Shown in pieces: positions 61,122 through 64,000 of a stretch of DNA of 64,000 nt (its first letter is position 1; the number at the start of each line of letters is the position of its first letter). A program made the position numbers and the translations under genes. Below the pieces are notes generated by a model, which saw only the letters and a list, made by a program, of their open reading frames with translations, did not search any database and was not told the origin of the DNA. This stretch comes from Bacteriovoracaceae bacterium (GTDB lineage Bacteria; Bdellovibrionota; Bacteriovoracia; Bacteriovoracales; Bacteriovoracaceae): contig JADHTQ010000001.1 of assembly GCA_016784965.1 (NCBI GenBank), positions 124,001 to 188,000 of the forward strand. The letters are read 5' to 3'.

Positions 61122-62129
61122 ATGAGTCTTGATGAGAAAAATTCTACAACTACCATAACAATCACAGACCAAGACCACCAACAATTTAAACGTTTAGATT
61201 TACTTTTAACTGCTAAGTTGCCCGAACTTGGTCGCTCATTTATCAAAGCTCTATTTCAAAAAGGTCTAATTTCATATGATGAGACCTCAGAAGTTAAACC
61301 AAAGAAACTAGAACTTAAAAAAGTACCACCAGTTGGTAGCATTATTAACATTCAGGTTCCACCTCCAATTCCCTGCAAAGCAAAGCCTGAAAATATTCCA
61401 CTGGATATCTTATATGAAGATGAACACTTACTTTTTATTAATAAGACAGCTGGTATTGTAACTCACCCTGCTCCCGGCAACTATACTGGAACACTCGTAA
61501 ATGCAGTATTATTTCATTGCACAGGCCTTACTGACATTGGTGATGAACTAAGGCCTGGGATCGTACACCGGCTGGATAAAGGAACAAGTGGCGTGATGGT
61601 GGTGGCCAAAACCAAAAAATGTCACGAGGAACTTGTTCTTCTTTTTTCATCTCACAATATTGACAGAATTTATGAAGCAATCGTTATTGGAGGCGACAAA
61701 ATTGCACAATCTGGTAATTTAGACTCCCCCATCGGTAGACATCCGGTTAATCGCCTAAAGATGGCAGTTAATACAAGAAATGCAAAAGCTGCCATTACTC
61801 ACTACAGAGTACTGACCTTTTTTAAAAAATTCACACACATTGAATGCAAGCTGGAGACAGGGCGTACACATCAGATTAGAGTACATCTAAGCTCACTGCT
61901 AAAAACACCAATTCTTTGTGATCCCTTGTATGCAAATCCAGCTCAACAACTAAAACGTCTTGATCCGCAAATTTGCTCAGTAATTAAAGATTATCCCTAC
62001 CCATTACTACACGCCAAAGTATTGGGACTCAAGCACCCAATTACAAAACAAGTTTTACACTTCGAAGTACCTCCACCTGCTACCTTCCAACAAGTTTTAG
62101 ACATCGGGCGGGGTAGTTTGTTATTATAA
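61122..62129 (+). CDS. RluD-type 23S rRNA pseudouridine synthase
   Basis: 335 residues: an S4 RNA-binding domain at the N terminus, then the catalytic domain with GIVHRLDKGTSGVMVVAK (catalytic Asp), INKTAGIVTHPAPG and ECKLETGRTHQIRVHLSS. RluD modifies helix 69 of 23S rRNA; RluC or RluA are less likely by length and motif. Its last 50 bases overlap the end of the convergent GDPD gene. Confidence 0.92.
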   Translation: MSLDEKNSTTTITITDQDHQQFKRLDLLLTAKLPELGRSFIKALFQKGLISYDETSEVKPKKLELKKVPPVGSIINIQVPPPIPCKAKPENIPLDILYEDEHLLFINKTAGIVTHPAPGNYTGTLVNAVLFHCTGLTDIGDELRPGIVHRLDKGTSGVMVVAKTKKCHEELVLLFSSHNIDRIYEAIVIGGDKIAQSGNLDSPIGRHPVNRLKMAVNTRNAKAAITHYRVLTFFKKFTHIECKLETGRTHQIRVHLSSLLKTPILCDPLYANPAQQLKRLDPQICSVIKDYPYPLLHAKVLGLKHPITKQVLHFEVPPPATFQQVLDIGRGSLLL

Positions 62130-62856
62130 AAGCAAAGTGGCGATCAATGGCCTTTTTTAAATCTTCTTCTGTATCAACTGTCCACACACCTTTTTGCTTT
62201 TTATGAAAGATGCTAAATAAAAAATCAAACTTCAACCAGAAACGATTCAAATAAGTATAGTAATCAGAAAGTGGTATAGGTGAATATTTATTGATTAAAA
62301 CAAGTTTAAGCAATTTGCTTGAACCTATCTTTTTTTCAATAATATCTAAATACTTCTTCTTAAATGAGATAACATGTACATCATGCAAGAGCTTTTTTTT
62401 CAGATATTTTTGCAACAACTTAATTAATTGCTTTCTAGGTTTGTCCTTGAGCTCAATAACTAGGGTTATTTTTTTGCTTTTGAAGTATTTTAAAACTTTT
62501 TTAAAAGTTGGAATACTCCCCCCTTCTTTCAATGTACAGTTAGTGCGAATATGCTTCATGCTCATATGTTTGATCTTCTTTTTCAATGAACACTTTTTGC
62601 CCAATTTATGGGCCCCTAGTCTTTTAAAAGTCCTATCGTGAAACACTATTGGCACATTATCTTTGGTGTGCAGGACATCAAACTCTACGCCATCAGCTCC
62701 TATTTCAAAGGCAGAAGTTAATGCCTCATAGGAATTTTCTACAAACTGCGTACTGTTTCCTCGGTGAGCAATACATTTAGAAGTAACAACTGATGCCAAA
62801 ACAGATGTTACTTTAATAAAAATACAGCAAATAAATATAAAAAAAATCTTCTTCAT
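62080..62856 (-). CDS. Secreted glycerophosphodiester phosphodiesterase
   Basis: 258 residues with a signal peptide (to about 22). Catalytic H31-R32 (IAHRG), E58 and D60 (GVEFDVL), H73 (VFHDRTF) fit the GDPD TIM barrel. Cleaves glycerophosphodiesters such as glycerophosphocholine to glycerol-3-phosphate and an alcohol, useful for lipid breakdown products from prey. The C terminus overlaps the RluD gene by 50 bases. Confidence 0.9.
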   Translation of the reverse strand: MKKIFFIFICCIFIKVTSVLASVVTSKCIAHRGNSTQFVENSYEALTSAFEIGADGVEFDVLHTKDNVPIVFHDRTFKRLGAHKLGKKCSLKKKIKHMSMKHIRTNCTLKEGGSIPTFKKVLKYFKSKKITLVIELKDKPRKQLIKLLQKYLKKKLLHDVHVISFKKKYLDIIEKKIGSSKLLKLVLINKYSPIPLSDYYTYLNRFWLKFDFLFSIFHKKQKGVWTVDTEEDLKKAIDRHFAFIITNYPARCLKLVGR

Positions 62857-62908
62857 GTAAACATAACATACTATACTTAAGTCAATTACGTAAACAACTG
62901 AGGATACT

Positions 62909-64000
62909 ATGGAAAGGGAAAAATCATTAACATTAAAAGGGATGACTCGCTCAAATATCGCACTTATTGTTGTCGGGATCGGAATGATTATTGCGTCGGG
63001 ATATCTGATAGCACATTTTTTTGAAACATTTTACCCAGAAGGGCTCTCAACCAGCTCAGTTTGCGACGTTTCCGGCTTTTTTAGTTGTGATGCAATAGCT
63101 TACTCTCCTATTGCCACTATATTCTCTATTCCCATCTCAGTATTTGGACTGCTGGCAGGTCTCTTTTTAGTTATAAGCTCATTTTTCCCAAGCGAAAACC
63201 TTGAGCGAACAAATCACTTATTAGGGCTTATTAATGTGGTTTTGTGCCTTATACTATTTATCTACTCTATAGTGGGACTTAACCATCTTTGTCCATTTTG
63301 TACAGTCTATTACATACTGTCGGCGGTTGCTTATTTTCTATTTTTTAAGTATGGCATACCTCTTGGAGCACCATCTTATAAAGTATTGGGAATATATGCG
63401 CTTGTAACCATCATCGTTTCTGGCATTTTTTTATATACAATACATAACAAAAAAGAGCTTATTGCCAAGCAAGCACCACTTTTTATCGAGCAGTTTTACT
63501 CTTACCCAGATCTGGGTAAACCTAAGCAAGACTTAGCATACCGATTATATTCCTCTACCCCAAATTTTTCCGATGCCCCCATCCAGATCACAGTTTTTTC
63601 AGACTTCCAATGCCCGGCTTGCAAGATGCTTCACTCTCCAATAAGTAAAATTAAAAGTAAGTATAAGGGCAAAATAAACATTCAATATTCCTTCTATCCA
63701 CTAGACAATGCCTGTAATCCCAAAATGACACAGGCACTTCATACTGTTGCTTGTCAGGCATCATACCTAGCATCCTGTCTACCAACGGATTTTGCACGGA
63801 TTCATGATGAGCTTTTTGAGCATCAAGATGAACTAAGTGTTAAGTGGCTAAACAGCTATGCACAAAAAGAGGGCGCTACCCAGTGCATGAACGATATTCA
63901 AACCAAAGAGAAAATTGTTAAAATTATAGATATGGCCGGTGAGTTTAATGTTAGATCAACCCCAACCTTGCTCATAAATGGCGTCAAAATTGAGGGAGTG
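62909..64000 (+). CDS. VKOR-DsbA fusion protein, 3'-truncated by window edge
   Basis: 364 residues visible, no stop before the window end. ATG 62909 with GAGGA just before. The N-terminal VKOR domain has several membrane helices, loop cysteines C52 and C60, and the active CPFC (C128, C131). A DsbA-like thioredoxin domain follows from about 215 with TVFSDFQCPACKM (C235, C238) and later NVRSTPTLLINGV (cis-Pro). Such fusions oxidise exported proteins and pass electrons to quinone. The many Cys-containing secreted proteins here would be substrates. Confidence 0.9.
   Translation, partial: MEREKSLTLKGMTRSNIALIVVGIGMIIASGYLIAHFFETFYPEGLSTSSVCDVSGFFSCDAIAYSPIATIFSIPISVFGLLAGLFLVISSFFPSENLERTNHLLGLINVVLCLILFIYSIVGLNHLCPFCTVYYILSAVAYFLFFKYGIPLGAPSYKVLGIYALVTIIVSGIFLYTIHNKKELIAKQAPLFIEQFYSYPDLGKPKQDLAYRLYSSTPNFSDAPIQITVFSDFQCPACKMLHSPISKIKSKYKGKINIQYSFYPLDNACNPKMTQALHTVACQASYLASCLPTDFARIHDELFEHQDELSVKWLNSYAQKEGATQCMNDIQTKEKIVKIIDMAGEFNVRSTPTLLINGVKIEGV

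Overview
The window is a gene-dense, AT-rich stretch of a Gram-negative bacterial chromosome. It carries about 65 protein genes, one small RNA gene and almost no non-coding DNA. Outer-membrane logic is clear: lipoproteins with lipoboxes, an OmpA-like peptidoglycan-binding protein, KdsD-type arabinose-5-phosphate isomerase and many signal peptides. The mix of an MglA polarity GTPase, many secreted proteins of unknown type, secreted peptidoglycan and peptide hydrolases, a CFI-box C-terminal domain, a eukaryote-like arginine kinase and low GC fits Bdellovibrionota, most likely a Bacteriovorax/Halobacteriovorax-like predator. That placement is inference from gene content; no rRNA is present. TTG and GTG starts are common, and several start calls rest on Shine-Dalgarno placement.

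Layout. 1-4200: two tandem SPFH proteins (first cut by the window edge), a short TatD-like hydrolase, TcdA, a long inverted repeat and a DUF4143 ATPase. 4212-7953: arginine kinase, divergent from a polar amino acid ABC transporter. 7956-16120: a cupin under a possible FNR/CRP-type box, a 45-residue lipoprotein, a TfoX-like protein, rsmH, mtnP, mglA with a roadblock-like partner, recR-ybaB-dnaX, and an SRP RNA whose strong promoter also faces dnaX. A CFI-box surface protein diverges from it. 16205-18969: nitroreductase, YgiQ radical SAM protein and two very small genes.

18995-25572 is the most unusual block. On the minus strand lie a RyR-TPR-nucleotide-cyclase-like protein, a TIR-transmembrane protein and a GT4 glycosyltransferase. 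Diverging from them across 143 bases are a MotA/TolQ/ExbB-type channel protein and a MotB-like stator stem carrying a von Willebrand A domain in place of a peptidoglycan-binding domain. A second motor, at 35586-39331, consists of a MotA-like protein, a MotB/OmpA-like protein with a roughly 500-residue coiled coil, and a stand-alone cyclic-nucleotide-binding protein. Between them, at 28268-29128, is a membrane-tethered class III cyclase with all catalytic residues for adenylate cyclase.

25585-35427 also holds kdsD, an acyl carrier protein, secreted proteins (one with a hairpin covering its ribosome binding site), a secreted metallopeptidase, hflX, a class IV aminotransferase and a Glu-Pro repeat protein. 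39592-45067: rlmH, rsfS, obg, rpmA, rplU and a SUV3-like helicase. 45167-50703 is a redox block: two c-type cytochromes, peroxiredoxin, a rubrerythrin-like protein and OxyR. Two matching OxyR-like operators sit 78 and 80 bases upstream of two of its genes. 50839-64000: a eukaryotic-type UDP-galactopyranose mutase, a secreted amidase, manA, a LON-domain protein, leuS, a MinD/FlhG-like ATPase with a J-domain/HTH protein, a RluD-type pseudouridine synthase, a secreted GDPD and a VKOR-DsbA fusion cut by the window end.
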